Part shown: positions 21,973 to 32,671 of the stretch, in pieces
How positions within the stretch are numbered: position 1 is the stretch's first letter
Layout: each line of letters starts with the position of its first letter
Assembly: GCA_963853835.1 (NCBI GenBank)
Contig: OY970835.1
Span: 37,956,047 to 38,020,046 of the forward strand
Reading direction: 5' to 3'
DNA length: 64,000 bases
Origin: Calendula officinalis
Taxonomy: Eukaryota > Streptophyta > Magnoliopsida > Asterales > Asteraceae
The notes under the pieces: generated by a model
Told to the model about the DNA's origin: nothing
Databases searched by the model: none
What the model saw: only the letters and a program-made list of their open reading frames with translations
Position numbers and translations under genes: made by a program

Positions 21973-22460
21973 ATTATCACATGCAACATTATCAAAAATG
22001 GCCGTCGATTTAAAGTTTCAGAATAGTTTTTGGACAAATTTGCTTATAATACAAAACTAATGATGACAACAATTTAAAAATAATAAAAAAAAGAAGATAC
22101 TAATATGACCAAATAATCAAGAGGGTAAACCTTCATGAAAAGTGAATTTTCAAAATATAATGTGACCGCGGGAAATCCATCATTAATACAGCAACCATAG
22201 TATTGTATATTCAATATGTTGTTTAACTATACTAATACAAACAATAATCTAAATGTTTGATACCACTTAAACATTATAATAATACAAATAATAATCTAAA
22301 TGTATGCTAGCACTTAAACTCTTGATTAAAGCGCATCATTTTCTTGTTAAATTTATATATATGGGTATAATTGGTATTTCAGAATTAATTTGTCAATCAT
22401 GGGCTTTTGTCATTTTACAATTTTCTGGTATGATATTGACATTACAAATTCTTCAAGATC

Positions 22461-22807
22461 TGTATCATAATAAGTGATAGATTGTGAGTTTCACTTTTTT
22501 TGAGACAAAAAATTATAATGATATTAATATGAATTAGAGTGAATAGTTGGTGGATAAACCCCAAATCATAATAAGAGAGACGCTCATAAAAAGATATATG
22601 ATTCTCTCTCTCTTTTGGTATAAATTGATGTTAATAATGTTTAAAAATAAAAATAAGAGGAAAATGGTCATTTCCCTATATTAACGTGGATAGTTAATGG
22701 ATGATGAGTTTCACATCTTTTACTAAATAAAGTAAATATTAAAGTGTATAGCTTATTTTAAAACACTCAAAACTGAAAAGTGTATCACTTATTATGATAC
22801 GGAGGTA
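22461..22807. mobile_element. Stowaway-like MITE, copy 2 (diverged)
   Basis: It shares the family interior (..TTTCACTTTTTTTGAG.. and ..AAAGTGTAT..) and ends in a GATACGGAGG terminus. It lies between exons 6 and 7 of aspartic-protease copy 2. Confidence 0.65.
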
Positions 22808-23468
22808 GCACATATTTGGGCGACGTATAAAGTTATTATATTTATCTAGCCTCCATATTTAAGTATTCAACATAAGAAACAAATATTATCAAAGGTCTCA
22901 AATCCCATTTATTTTAATATAGAAACTATTTTTCTAGAAAATTCCATAGAACCAGTTACCTTCCGTTGAACTTAAAGCATGTATACCGATCTTTAAGAAT
23001 TTGTAATGTCATACCAGATTGTCCAGCGATTATCTAGATAAAAAAGTTTAAAACAACATAAAACAAACAAGAAATATTGAAAATTTACCCTTTTCATCAA
23101 ATGCTCATAAACCAATTCTGGTAGATATGCTAAAGTCATACCACTATCTACTATAGCCATTATATTATATACTGTCCCCAGTGAACTTGTTGAAAGATTC
23201 AACAATTCTGTGCCGACTTCAATTCTTGTGACATATATACAATAATGTGGCCTGTAAATTTAGAATCAATGTCATTTTAAAACTCTATGAATAATTATCA
23301 CACAAAAATATAAACAATGTTTTGAAAATATGAGAGAAATAAAAGAATTTATCACTCACATGTCTTGAATTAAATGTGTGAAATTAACTTTGGGTTGTAT
23401 AACATGACCAATTGTGAAAATGCATCCATCGTTGTTACGATTTAAACAATGAGCAAACATCTTTTTCA

Positions 23469-23584
23469 CTTTTCCAAGAGAAGCTAACTGGGATATGATG
23501 GATGAACTTGAATTTCCAAAACCAAACTTTTCCAAGAGAAGCTAACTGGGATATGATGGATGAACTTGAATTTCCAAAACCAAG
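23469..23584. repeat. 58-bp tandem duplication inside exon 4 of protease copy 2
   Basis: Two adjacent copies (23469-23526 and 23527-23584) are identical by eye. 58 is not a multiple of three, so the duplication shifts the reading frame. Confidence 0.95.
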
Positions 23585-24982
23585 AATCCCATCAAATGCA
23601 TCTGCAGGAAAAGCTAGGTTGCCCGTTGCTATAGTACCACACCTAATTTAGTTAAATAAAGTTAAATTAATTTAATTTAAGAAAGAAATATAAGCATAAG
23701 TGATTAGGTTTTTTGCATCTAATTTTGATTAAAAATGATAAAGAAAAACATAGATACATGTAAATAGTCAGGATTCTTTATTAAAAGGGACTAGTTGATC
23801 TATATATGTGGAGAAAAACTACATTGAGCAAGGCCTAAAATCAACGCCTAACATACAAAGTTAACTTTGTTCGTACCGGGTACAAAACTACCAAAAGATT
23901 TTTTTGTCGTTGGTAATTCCATTGCTAAAATATATGTATATATAGTTCTCTCTCTATAAGAGTCAATACCAGAATACATGAATAACGGAGAAATGAAATA
24001 ATATATGCATGAAGATTCATAAGCTTTTAGTTGACACAAAATAAAACTATGAAAAATATTAATAGAAAGTTAGATGTACCCAAAGATAAGGCTTTCATTT
24101 GCGAGCATAGTTTTAAAGTCACCCAGCACACTATGATATTGAACAACGTCTTTAACATAGTAACCATAACTTCCACTCTCATCTCCATAAGTTAAACCAT
24201 AGGAACAAGATGTACCCAAAGATAATGCTTTACAGCTATTATATATTCCGTCATTGATGTTAACACAAAAATTGTCATCGCATGTCACCAATTTTCCAGC
24301 GTATGAAGCATGTAAATTGTAAAGCATGAGATTTAACTGATATTGAATATAATAAAAACATGTTTAGCAATTATGAGCACAAGATTAGATGAATATAATT
24401 AATTATATAAATGATTATTCTTAAAAACACAAGGAATAAAAGAAATAAATACCCCATTGTAGCTTCTTTTAGGACAGTTTTGACATTCAATGCTATTAAT
24501 CCACATTATATCACTTCATGTATCTACTTGCACGTAGTATTCTCTTGCCGGTGTTCCTACTCCATTATTCTGTCACAGTTAGGTTTAAGTATCACATACT
24601 TGAATTATCAAATCAATTAATATGCAAACTATCATCATCAAATCGTGATATAACCTAAATACGTACACATTATGTATAGTGTATACATATGCTAGTTCTC
24701 AATTAAAACTTAAATATATGTTTTCCTAATTACATATCTGGAAGTACGTATCATCTAAATGCACATTTCACAAAAAACAAAATAAAAATATGTTTCCATA
24801 AATTCAATAATTACAAGCTTACAACTCAATTATTTTGGCATTTTCATCATCGAATCAATATGTAACTAGGATACAGCTAAGCTACACAACACAAGCATAA
24901 GTTCTCAAATAAACACAAATGTATGTGTTCAACTTATCATATACTCAGATTCCATAATCTAAGCATTGAACTCCATTGCTAC

Positions 24983-25233
24983 ACTTTGGGTTTCACGGTT
25001 TTTGAGGCAAAAGATTATAATGATCGGTCTCACACCTTTTGAATAAAGTGGAGTTAATGATGTTTAAAAGTAAAAAGTAAGGGTAAATGAGTCATTTCAC
25101 TTTGTTAAAGTAGATAATTAGTGGGTGTGGGTCCTATTATTTTTTGCCAAATAAGGTAATTTTTCAAAGTGTAGCACTTATTTTGAATCACCTATATAAG
25201 GAAAGTGTAACACTTATTTTGAATCGGAGGAAA
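24983..25233. mobile_element. Stowaway-like MITE, copy 3 (left end truncated)
   Basis: The right terminus is CACTTATTTTGAATCGGAGG. The left end starts inside the TIR at ACACTTTGGGTTTCACGG. It lies between exons 1 and 2 of protease copy 2. Confidence 0.7.
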
Positions 25234-25484
25234 TATATAACTACAATCTTCTAATTATATATATATGTAACAATTAAATAAGAGACCTGCGGAGGCTAGA
25301 ATTTGAAGGTGACGGACACTATCATGAGCTTTAAAATCACTAAGTGGCCGCTCCTTACCAGAAAACTTGGATTTCACACGGAAAGATACAACTCCAATAT
25401 CACTGGCAACCAAAAAAATGGAAATCACACCCACATTTAATAACCAGAAGAAGAAGCTGGAAACAGTGATATGATGGCAGTCAT

Positions 25485-26179
25485 TTTGATGATCGCAGAT
25501 TATAATGGACTAGTGGCTATGTTTAAAAATGAGGTCCCTGAACTGCATATATATACACTGGAGTGGTGACTATTGGTTTGAAAATGAGGTCCCTCAACTA
25601 CTTCAAACTAACACTTTTGCTCCCTATAATTTATTCTCTAACTTTTAACCTTATTAGATGTCCTGAACTACATTTGCCTTATTAGATGATCGCAGATTAA
25701 ACAGTGATGGCAACCACGTGAATGTTTTTTTGTTTTAAGTTAAAAAAAGTTTTACCATATTAGAAAAAAATTCAAAACGGTACTGTTTTGGAATCTAACT
25801 TGGAATGTTTTTTTCTTTTAAATTAAAAAAAGTTTTTGAGGATCTCACATAGTCACATGCTCTCATATATTGACCACTCATTTTTTAGAAAACCAAAAAA
25901 ACATATAATGACAACGGCATCCACATTTTTTCTTTTAAAATTAAAGAGCAAAATTATAGTTAATTAGTATATTTACCCTATTTTCAACTTTCATGTATAA
26001 CTTTTATTCTTCATCGCCATTTTTTAATCCATCACATTATACCCTAATTACAAACCTATATCATTGAGTCATTGACTACTAACCAAAAAGCTTATAACTT
26101 GGCGGTATAATATGTTGAAACATGATCTTCATTCAGTCATATGAGTTATAGTAATAAGTTCAAGTCCATTTCTACAAAG

Positions 26180-26180
<1 letters not shown>
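25485..26180. other. Upstream region of protease copy 2, no further gene
   Basis: The first ~100 bp resemble the promoter of copy 1 (GGAGT.GTGA..TATTGGTTTGAAAATGA). The rest is AT-rich with nothing supportable. Confidence 0.5.

Positions 26181-26251
<71 letters not shown>
26181..26251. repeat. (TA)n microsatellite
   Basis: An uninterrupted 71-bp TA run, lying in the intron 1-like flank of the exon-1 relic that follows. Confidence 0.98.
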
Positions 26252-26252
<1 letters not shown>

Positions 26253-26345
26253 CTTCTAACTATATATATAAGTAACAATTAAATAAAAGAGATATACATA
26301 CCCAGCCGATCCAGGATGATGGCTTCCTCCAATCGGCAAGACAAC
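26253..26345 (-). pseudogene. Aspartic-protease exon 1 end plus intron 1 relic, copy 3
   Basis: The minus strand reads LPIGGSHH..GSAG before a GT donor, matching the end of copy 1 exon 1. The following intron sequence (GTATGTATATCTC..TTAATTGTTAC) matches copy 2 intron 1. No other exons are attached. Confidence 0.7.
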
Positions 26346-26796
26346 AGTACAACGCCAGCACAGGCTAGATTTTGAAGGCGGTTTGGAGATGGGGAAGAGA
26401 GATGGCGTGAATTGGGTGGTGGGACCTAAAGGAGTATTTTGTGTGTGTATTTTGTAATGGTGGGTCCAAAAAATTGAAGGGAATAGTTATTGTTGGCATG
26501 AGTACATCAGTTTAGTGTCGGTTGAAGGATTACGTCGCGCTGATTTAGCAACAACTGACAACATTAGTTTCCACCACCGGGAGTGGTCTAAGACCATGCG
26601 TATCGGCGACCGTTCACTCGGTCGCGACCCTCCACGTAGACGACCCCGACGCGTCCCCCTCCGCTACGCCCAACCCCGACGACGCGTCCCCAACCCCCAA
26701 CGGTCGAGTAGTCGACCGTTCAAGTCGACCGTTGGACGCTCTCTTTCTCCCCTTTCCAACGGCTATAATACCCAATAAATACCTCTTTTTTTACCT

Positions 26797-26804
26797 TATA
26801 AATA
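26797..26804 (+). promoter_or_regulatory. TATA box for Harbinger ORF1
   Basis: TATAAATA lies 89 bp before the ATG. A CT-rich leader follows, as in many plant 5' UTRs. Confidence 0.6.
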
Positions 26805-26892
26805 CCCAATTCTTTTACCAAATAATTCACAACTTTCATTTCTCTCTAAAACTCAAACACACACTCATTTCTCTCAATCACCATCTCCAAAA

Positions 26893-28182
26893 ATGTCTTC
26901 CTCCAAGAACAAAGGCAAGGCTCCAAAATCTCGACGCCAAGCAAACACTCCCACACCCTCTCAATCACCCTCGATCAACTTTCAACCACCAACTTTCGTA
27001 CACCAAACAAATCAACCAATCCCACAAGGTTATCAAAATAATCCATTTGCTCCCCCCTACTACCCACAACCATACCGACCATACCCTCCACAACAACAAC
27101 AACAACCACAATATCAACAAGGTTATCAAAATTATTTTGGTGGGGAGCAATACGACCACCAAAGTTTTGATCCTTTCGCCGGGCTCGACCAATACGACTA
27201 CCAACCACGAACACAAAGTGGTTCCCCCGCCACTCCCGCCGCGCCCCTCGACGTCGAGTCTTCCGAGTCGTCCGACGAGCCCGAGCCCGTTGAAGCGCCA
27301 ACACAAAAGAAGGTAGCAAAAAGACGTCAACCACCGACAAAGGGGGTGACCGGCGGAAGCGCGACATGGACGAAACTTGAAGAGATAGGCTTATGCAAGG
27401 CTTGGATCGACACTTCCGAAAATGTCATCGAGACGAACTCCAGGGCCAAAGTTGGATTTTGGCAGGATGTGTTAGTTCGCTTTGCGAGCGAAATGGGTGG
27501 GACGAACCGAACATACGACTCCCTCAATTGCAAGTGGAAGAATAGGCTTCGTCCTAAAATTACAAACTTTTGTGCGATCTATGACAACCTCGTACAAAGA
27601 AACCCAAGTGGGGCGAACGACCAAATTTTGTACGAGCGTGCTTGTGGTGAATATAGTGCTCAACATGTAGGGGAGTTCACAGAGGTAGAGTGCTGGAGAA
27701 TTTTGAAGGACCATCCAAAGTGGAAGGAAATTGAATACCCAAGACAGTTGGCGATGTTCGCGAAGGCTAGGGGGAAAAAATCAAGGACTTCGTCATCATC
27801 AGCTGCGCAAGGTTCAGGGGTTGGTCCAGAAGAGGAGGATCAGTATGATGAAGAAGTGGAAGTTCCACCCCCTCGACCAATGGGGCGGGACAAGGCGAAG
27901 AAGAAAGCAGCGGCATCGTCATCAGCTGCTCAAAGTTCGGAATACGGTGCCCCGCCGCCATCATCGGCTCAGGAATTAGTCGGGCATTGGAAAGACGCCA
28001 CGAACGAATTTTTTGACTTCCGCAAAGCGAACATATCTGATTTCATGGAGATACAAAAAGATGCCCAAGAGCTCAAGCACATGGAATTCTACAATTCGTC
28101 CCACGATCACCTCACCGGCAGAAATCTTGAGTGGGTTTTGGCAAAGAAGGCGAAAATCAGGGCCAAATATAATTTGGACTGA
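26893..28182 (+). CDS. Harbinger ORF1 Myb/SANT-like protein (NAM-associated C-terminal domain type)
   Basis: The intact 429-codon, intronless frame is bounded by a TATA box and an AT-rich 3' flank. Residues 1-100 are rich in Pro, Gln and Tyr. A basic KKVAKRRQPP-like stretch precedes a trihelix/SANT-like region (~155-270) with spaced tryptophans (ATWT, GFWQDV, CKWKNR). Ser/Glu-rich and Lys-rich linkers follow. The C-terminus (~365-429) is charged and helical. Plant databases often misname such proteins 'glutathione S-transferase T3-like'. In PIF/Harbinger transposons the ORF1 protein binds DNA and helps the transposase enter the nucleus. Here it is the only gene within the TIRs, so it could act in trans on relatives or be drifting toward a host role. 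Confidence 0.8.
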   Translation: MSSSKNKGKAPKSRRQANTPTPSQSPSINFQPPTFVHQTNQPIPQGYQNNPFAPPYYPQPYRPYPPQQQQQPQYQQGYQNYFGGEQYDHQSFDPFAGLDQYDYQPRTQSGSPATPAAPLDVESSESSDEPEPVEAPTQKKVAKRRQPPTKGVTGGSATWTKLEEIGLCKAWIDTSENVIETNSRAKVGFWQDVLVRFASEMGGTNRTYDSLNCKWKNRLRPKITNFCAIYDNLVQRNPSGANDQILYERACGEYSAQHVGEFTEVECWRILKDHPKWKEIEYPRQLAMFAKARGKKSRTSSSSAAQGSGVGPEEEDQYDEEVEVPPPRPMGRDKAKKKAAASSSAAQSSEYGAPPPSSAQELVGHWKDATNEFFDFRKANISDFMEIQKDAQELKHMEFYNSSHDHLTGRNLEWVLAKKAKIRAKYNLD

Positions 28183-28550
28183 TAGTTTATTTTTTTTAGT
28201 ATTTATTGTAATGTTATTTTTATTTATGTTTTTTTTTAATTATTAATGTAATGTTTTTTTTTTATTATTAATGTATTTGTTTTTTATTTAAATTAAAATT
28301 TTTTTTTTTTTCCGAACGGTCACCCATTACGGGCATTTGGTCGCTGTCTGGTCGTGTGGTTGATCAGGAGAGAGAAAGCTGATGTGGCGCAGAGGTGGCA
28401 GGGGTGACCAAACTGCGAATGGTCACCCATTACGCCCAGTCTAACATATTAGAAGCTACCAACAACTCAAAAGGAAAAGAATAAAAATTGTAGTAAAAAA
28501 TAGATATTATTGGTACCGCCGTACCGGAAAAGAAAAGGAAAAAAAAAAAC

Positions 28551-29158
28551 TTAAAGCTACCAACAACTGAAATAATAGACTTCCGGCTAAATCCTTGATT
28601 TTTTCGGCGTACTTGAACTCCCTCAGGCGACGTCGTTTTCTAATTTTGTAGAAGAAAAACAAAACAGAAGAGAAAGACGACAAAGATATTCAAAGAAGGT
28701 ATGTGCCAAATCTAAACTCTAAGGAAAAACAAAACACATTACACTACACAAGAAATTAGAGAGATCGGAGAATAAGAGTGGAGTAAAAGAGATATGCGTA
28801 CCCAGCCGATCATTGTCAAATTCTACGCATAAAGGGTGAATGTTGAAAATGTAAGGAATTGAAGAGGTTTTTGGTAGATGGGGTAAAAACTTAAAAGTTG
28901 AATCCACCGGAAAAGAAAGAGAATAAAAACTTATCTAAAGTTACCAACAGCTCAAATATGTAAACCATGAATACAAAGAAAAAGTAAAATCACATTTCAG
29001 GTTAGATTCTTGATTTTTCCGGCGAACTTGAACTTTCAGGCGACATTTTTTTTCTAATGGTCTAGAAGAAAAACAGAAGAGAAGAGAAGGACAAGGAAGA
29101 TATTCAAAGCAAGGTCTATGCCAAAATCTAAACTGAGAGAGATCGGAGAATAAGAGTG
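28551..29158. repeat. Direct duplication of a ~220-bp segment
   Basis: 28551-28779 and 28935-29158 share the order CTACCAACA, CTTGATTTTT..CGGCG, CAGGCGAC, AGAAGAAAAACA, GATATTCAAAG and GAGAGATCGGAGAATAAGAG. A shorter third start occurs near 28450. The origin is unknown. Confidence 0.6.
28789..28813 (-). pseudogene. Short aspartic-protease exon 1 splice-donor relic
   Basis: The minus strand reads GATCGGCTGGGTACGCATAT, matching the exon 1/intron 1 border of copies 1 and 3. It is only about 25 bp long, so support is modest. Confidence 0.4.
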
Positions 29159-29299
29159 GCGGTGGCGGTAGAGATGGCGGTGGCAGTGGTGGCTTGTAAA
29201 ATTACCTTATTAACATTTTGCAGATCTACAGTTGATGAATAGGGTTTTATTTTATTTTTCCTTTTTCTTGATTGGTGTCTTTTTTTACGGAGATAAAGA

Positions 29300-29600
29300 A
29301 ACTAACTTGGATTTGAAAAGTTGTTGGAGCTTTTAGAACCGGTGGTAGTGACGGTGGAGCTCCGGCTAGGTCAAGATCTACCGACATACACGGTCGCAAT
29401 TGGAGGCTTCTGCCGCCGGAAAAAGAGGGGTTTTTCAGCGAGGAAGATGGTGGAGAATGAGGCACCACCGGGTGGATTTCCGCCGAGGGAACGGAAGTAC
29501 TTCGGATTTGAGTCAGAGTTTGGGTGGGGGTTGATTCTGATCGAATGGTGCAAGGGCAATCCAAAAAATGGAAAGAAAATCTTGGGTTGTGTGTTGGTTA
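29300..29600. other. GC-richer open block, unclassified
   Basis: Both strands are open for 60-105 codons and the composition is GC-rich with CCG/CGG repeats, which makes overlapping frames likely by chance. I recognise no domain. It could be an exon or leader of a lost gene. Confidence 0.2.
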
Positions 29601-29951
29601 ATTACCAAATAACGCTTCCTATTTTTTAAGATGGGTGGTTTATGTTCTTATGTCTTTTCAATAACTACACCACTTTTTTAAGCTTCTTTTTCCGAGCATA
29701 AATATTTTATTACTCCGTATAATGGAAGGGATTAATTTGGGGAAGATGTTAAACAAAAAAGAAAAGATACACTATAAGTATGATTAATGTAATTTACTCT
29801 ATTAGGAAATGATGTTCATCAAACGTGTATGAATATGATTGTATATAATAACATTTATAAATATTTAACAAAATTGATAACATGCTAATTTATAAATTTG
29901 ATGTGTATCTTTTACAAAATTGATAACTCGCCGCGAAGCGTGGGCCAGAAT

Positions 29952-30523
29952 TAGGGATGTGTTCGGTTCCGGAACCGGACCGAACCGGACCGGAACCGGT
30001 AAACCCGGTTACCGAAAATAGGAAATTTCAAGGACCGAGAACCGGACCGGTTAAACCGGTTCCGGGCCCGGTCCGGTTCCGGGTCGGTTCGGTCTTCAAG
30101 CGGGTTTAGAACCGGTAAACCCGGTTTGTGTGTTTGCCATCCGATTTTACATTTTCGGTGCATATTTTCATCTTAAAATATATAAATTAAATATTTTAGC
30201 GTACTTTTAATAAAAGTATGATGTTTGCGGGGGTTCACGGGCTGTTTCAAGTAAAATATGTTTCTATTAAAAGCCTATAAACCTATTATTTCGACATATA
30301 TATATGAAAACTCGTAAGTCTATATACCTATTTAAATGCCGGTTCCAAACCCGAAAAAACCGGAACCGAACCGGGACCGGAACCGGTAAACCCGGTTTGT
30401 TAATTTTTATCAAATCCAAGAACCGGGAACCGGACCGGTTAAGCCGGTTCCGGTTCGGTTCGGTGCCGGTTCCGGTTCGGTCCCGGTTCGGTTCCGGTTT
30501 TCCGGTTTTTATACACACCCATA
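29952..30523. mobile_element. Non-autonomous hAT (Ac/Ds-like) element C
   Basis: The 572-bp element starts TAGGGATGTGT and ends ACACACCCATA (9 of 11 inverted matches). The 8-bp duplication GCCAGAAT is perfect (29944-29951 and 30524-30531). Both ends carry dense ACCGGAACCGG/CCGGTTCCGG arrays. No transposase. Confidence 0.93.
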
Positions 30524-30576
30524 GCCAGAATTACTCGTTATTATTATATTCTATTACAAATTTAACTTTTACATAA

Positions 30577-30887
30577 CTTCCTCCGATTCAAAATAAGTGA
30601 TATACTTTTTTTTGGTGATTCAAAATAAATGACACACTTTGAAAAATTACCTTATTTGGTAAAAAATTATGGGACTCACATTCACTAAACTATCTTCTTT
30701 AACAAACTAAAATGATCCATTTACCCTTACTTATACTTTTAAACATTATTAACTCTCACTTTATTCAAAAAGTGTGGGACTCAATCCCCACTAACCATCC
30801 AATTAATTTAATTTAATCATTATTATAATATTTTACCTTAAAAACCGTGAAACTTAAAGTGTATCACTTATTTTGAATCGAGGGAAG
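30577..30887. mobile_element. Stowaway-like MITE, copy 4
   Basis: It starts CTTCCTCCGATTCAAAATAA, and the right end is TTATTTTGAATCGAGGGAAG followed by TA. The interior matches the other family members. Confidence 0.85.
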
Positions 30888-31025
30888 TATATATGATGGT
30901 CCTGGGAGGCGTGTAACATCTTTTTTTTAAAGGTATGTCTCTAGTTGGATATGAAAAAGGTTAGGGTTTTTAGGTTATAATAAGAGTTCAGTGGGTTGGG
31001 CTTAAGTAATGGGCTGGGCTAGTGA

Positions 31026-31095
31026 AGCTGAAAACAGCCATTTTGAAGATGATCGCATATGATTAATCGATTTACTACGTACATATATATACTAG
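31026..31095 (-). pseudogene. Aspartic-protease exon 1 start and promoter relic
   Basis: The minus strand has ATG (31039-31041) then GCTGTTTTCAGCTTC, matching the start of copy 1 exon 1. Its upstream flank, including the ACGTAGTAAATCGATTAATC block, also matches. The frame diverges after five codons. Confidence 0.6.
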
Positions 31096-31112
31096 AGTAG
31101 TGAAGTGTTGAG

Positions 31113-31372
31113 ATCTCCAATCATGAACTCTATAAAAATCACTCTATCTTTATAAATGGTAGGTCCATTCACTTTAAATAACATCTCAACTTCAACCATA
31201 AACTCTATTCATCCCTTCAAAACCCTTTAAAATTAGTGGGATCTACATTCCACTAACAATTTACTCACAAAAAAAGTGTGGGACACATTGATAGAGTTTC
31301 TCTCACTCTAAATATAGAGTGAGTTTTAAGAAACTCTATATTTAGAGTGAAGGATAGAGTTTGATTGTAGAT
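31113..31372. mobile_element. MITE with ACTCTAT-bearing inverted ends
   Basis: The left end ATCTCCAATCATGAACTCTA pairs with the right end read in reverse, ATCTACAATCAAACTCTAT. Internal ACTCTA/TAGAGT motifs recur. No clear target duplication. Confidence 0.5.
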
Positions 31373-31636
31373 TAAAAAAAAAATTCTAAAGTAATCTTTA
31401 TTTTAATCAAAAGTTAGAACTAATGACCTCATCACTAACTATCATCTAAAAACTTATGCCAAAAAGAAATGAGAATTTTTTTATGGGACATAGAGAGCAT
31501 TATTTTTTCCGAAGATTAATTTGTGTGTGATTTCTGATTATTTTTTTAATTACTAGAGTTAATCAAAAGCAAAGGCTCAATCCATATTTAATAATTATAA
31601 CTTAAAAGAAAAGATTTTAATCGATTATTTTTGCAG

Positions 31637-31770
31637 AAATTGGTGCAGGAATCTCTGACAGAAGATGGTGGGAATGAAATTATTGAAAAGGATGGCTGTG
31701 TAGGTCAAAAGAACAAAGAGGACAGGGATTCAGTGGAGTTAATTCAGAAAGAGTGCGAGTTCAATTTCAT
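31637..31770 (+). other. Exon-like block preceded by a splice acceptor
   Basis: TTTTTGCAG precedes about 45 open codons rich in Glu, Lys, Asp and Gln, ending at a TGA at 31781-31783. The composition is coding-like and unlike its surroundings. The family is not recognised. A gene fragment carried by a transposon is a possible source. Confidence 0.3.
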
Positions 31771-31869
31771 GAAACGCGGGTGATCACCGTAGGATGGGCC
31801 CATGTCTGCTACTCTAAATCTCAACCGTCTATTTGGGTGTTTGTCAATGATATATGGTGGTCCTCCATC

Positions 31870-32671
31870 TAGGGGTGAGCAGAAAAAGAGGGTAACCGGA
31901 ATCGGAACCGGAACCGCTTGGGAACCGGAGGTTCTGGATCCGGAACCTGCTAGGAGGTTCCGGTTCTGGTTCCTAAAATCAGGGAACCGGCCTAAGAGGT
32001 TCCGGTTCCGGTTCTCAAAATTAAAGAACCTGGAACCGTCGGATACCCTGTATATTTTTATTAAATACATAATATATAATATAATATACATTAAAATAAA
32101 TGATTTTACCCAAATATATCAGACTATAGCTGTATTTTTAACAGTCCAAATTATATGGGTTGTTTTATCACTTATTGGGCCAGAAATTGGGGCTCTAAAA
32201 TTATCCCAATTTACCGATTACATGAGTTAGAAATTAGAATTAGCCACTTAGGGTTTCATTTTATCTCGCCAGTCGCCACTTCTGCTCTCGTACTTACCTC
32301 TCCGCCTCTCTCGACCATAGCTGCACAACCGCCGCCATTCTCCGACCTCCGCCTCTCTCGTATGTGATATTTGTAATATTTAGTTAGTAATCCTTAAACC
32401 ATATTTAAACTCGCTAAATGATATTTGTAATCGTTAGTTTGTGTAATTTATTGTCTTGTTTATTTAGTTAGTAATAGTTAAATGTGTATGAATTTAGAGA
32501 CAGGGTAACCGGAACCTGCCCTGGAACCGGTGGATCTGGTTCCGGTTCCGAAAATTTAGGAACCTGTCTTCCAGGTTCCAAATCCGGTTCCTATATTCCA
32601 GGAACCTGCGGTTCCAATTCTGGTTCCGGTTCCGGTCGGAACCGGCGGGTACCCTGTTATGCTCACCCCTA
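31870..32671. mobile_element. Non-autonomous hAT (Ac/Ds-like) element D
   Basis: The 802-bp element starts TAGGGGTGAGCA and ends TGCTCACCCCTA (perfect 12-bp inverted match). The 8-bp duplication CCTCCATC is perfect (31862-31869 and 32672-32679). GGAACCGG/CCGGTTCC arrays fill both ends. The centre (32260-32360) has a CT-rich, GC-richer block with CCGCC motifs that looks like a leader or gene fragment. No transposase frame. Confidence 0.95.

Larger units (their letters stand above)
20885..25484 (-). pseudogene. Aspartic protease (A36/A39-like) pseudogene, copy 2
   Basis: Nine exons align with copy 1: about 25287-25484, 24453-24568, 24080-24336, 23360-23642, 23089-23251, 22960-23033, about 22106-22188, 21039-21105 and 20885-20956. 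Lesions are many. The start region has a frame-shifting insertion. Exon 2 lacks the start of its normal sequence and has TGA at 24516-24518, turning catalytic DTGSD into DT-stop-SD. Exon 4 has a 58-bp tandem duplication that shifts frame. Exon 5 reads DSGMT. Exon 7 has lost both its AG acceptor and GT donor. Exon 8 has TAG at 21088-21090. Exon 9 preserves the LVLYDLENQTIGW end missing from copy 1. A hAT element sits in intron 7 and a Stowaway MITE in intron 6. Confidence 0.9.
26592..28441 (+). mobile_element. PIF/Harbinger element carrying only ORF1
   Basis: The 1850-bp element begins GACCATGCGTATCGGCGACC. The reverse complement of its end reads GACTGGGCGTAATGGGTGAC, an imperfect TIR. It is flanked on both sides by TAA (26589-26591 and 28442-28444), the TWA duplication of this superfamily. 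It encodes a Myb/SANT-like ORF1 product but has no DDE transposase. Left subterminal DNA is GC-rich with GTCGACCGTT-type repeats. It inserted between remnants of aspartic-protease exon 1. Confidence 0.85.

Noticed and set aside
26965..27367. Two overlapping minus-strand open frames opposite Harbinger ORF1
   Set aside because: They are shadows of the Pro/Gln-rich coding region; low-complexity codons leave the opposite strand open by chance.
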